Positions 5,791 to 5,978 of a stretch of DNA of 5,978 nucleotides are shown here, piece after piece (positions within the stretch are counted from its first letter, which is position 1; each line of letters starts with the position of its first letter). The translations under genes and the position numbers were made by a program. The DNA is taken from positions 1-5,978 of the forward strand of contig JAICQA010000177.1 in NCBI GenBank assembly GCA_025929595.1, read 5' to 3'. Below the pieces are notes generated by a model that worked only from the letters and a program-made list of their open reading frames with translations, did no database searches and was not told the origin of the DNA. The DNA comes from Xanthobacteraceae bacterium. Lineage in GTDB: Bacteria > Pseudomonadota > Alphaproteobacteria > Rhizobiales > Xanthobacteraceae.

Positions 5791-5855
5791 CCGTCAAGCG
5801 GGCGACGCGGTGCGGCGCGAAAGCGGTCTCGGGTTCTGCGGCGGAAAGCCAGCGA

Positions 5856-5978
5856 TCACGGCGGCTTGAAGGCGAGCTTGCCAAAGCACGCGGCGAAGGC
5901 TTGAAAGAACGCGTGGCCGACGAACTTTCCTTCGATCGCGATTTCAGAGCCGAGCCCGGACGCGCCGACGAGGTCGCA
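5856..5978 (-). CDS. Hypothetical protein, C-terminal 40 residues, 5' end outside window
   Basis: A minus-strand frame is open from the right edge to TGA at 5858-5856. The visible tail begins CDLVGASGLGSEIAIEGKF, continues VGHAFFQAFAACFGKLAF and ends KPP. I do not recognise the family. Support for coding: about four in five third positions are G or C, more than in the plus-strand frame I compared over the same bases (about three in five), and an intrinsic terminator on the same strand follows 65 nt later. It would be the gene upstream of the cold-shock gene. A plus-strand gene starting here cannot be excluded from 123 bases. Confidence 0.4.
   Translation of the reverse strand, partial: CDLVGASGLGSEIAIEGKFVGHAFFQAFAACFGKLAFKPP

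Noticed and set aside
5086..5904. Plus-strand open frame spanning the cold-shock gene and intergenic DNA (272 codons)
   Set aside because: It crosses a solid minus-strand gene, a terminator and promoter-like sequence, and shows no domain.

Overview
The window looks like chromosomal DNA of a GC-rich alphaproteobacterium. A member of the Hyphomicrobiales, such as a Bradyrhizobium or Rhodopseudomonas relative, is my best guess. The reasons are strong G/C preference at third codon positions, a fused TRAP permease paired with a TAXI-type binding protein, a TauD/TfdA dioxygenase, and a CspA-type protein with a short AAGGA ribosome site. The placement is by impression, because no phylogenetic marker is present. 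I see no transposase, integrase, phage gene or CRISPR array.

Layout from left to right. Positions 1-872 (+) hold the C-terminal half of a GMC-family flavoprotein oxidoreductase, cut by the window edge. It converges on two minus-strand tRNA genes, tRNA-Gln(UUG) at 883-957 and tRNA-Pro(CGG) at 1066-1142, both with encoded CCA ends. From about 1189 to 5222 lies a minus-strand cluster. In transcription order it is a TauD/TfdA-like Fe(II)/2-oxoglutarate dioxygenase, a secreted TAXI-family solute-binding protein, and a fused TRAP transporter permease whose start lies 15 nt after the binding-protein stop. A candidate promoter and strong Shine-Dalgarno sites can be read upstream of the cluster genes. 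Upstream of these is a cold-shock protein gene (5392-5598, minus), and then a convincing intrinsic terminator at 5764-5790. That terminator probably ends a gene whose last 40 codons enter from the right edge.

How the genes may work together (inference): the TAXI protein would capture a small acidic solute in the periplasm, the fused permease would import it using an ion gradient, and the dioxygenase would oxidise the imported compound. The dioxygenase keeps the iron and 2-oxoglutarate ligands, but several positions remembered as lining the taurine pocket of E. coli TauD differ, so the substrate is unlikely to be taurine and remains unknown. The tRNAs, the cold-shock gene and the GMC oxidoreductase appear to be neighbours rather than parts of this pathway.

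No clearly new system is visible. The best leads are the dioxygenase-TAXI-TRAP cassette with its unknown substrate, a perfect 13-bp inverted repeat that overlaps the predicted promoter of that cassette, and a terminator before the cold-shock gene whose 3' arm has two possible partners.
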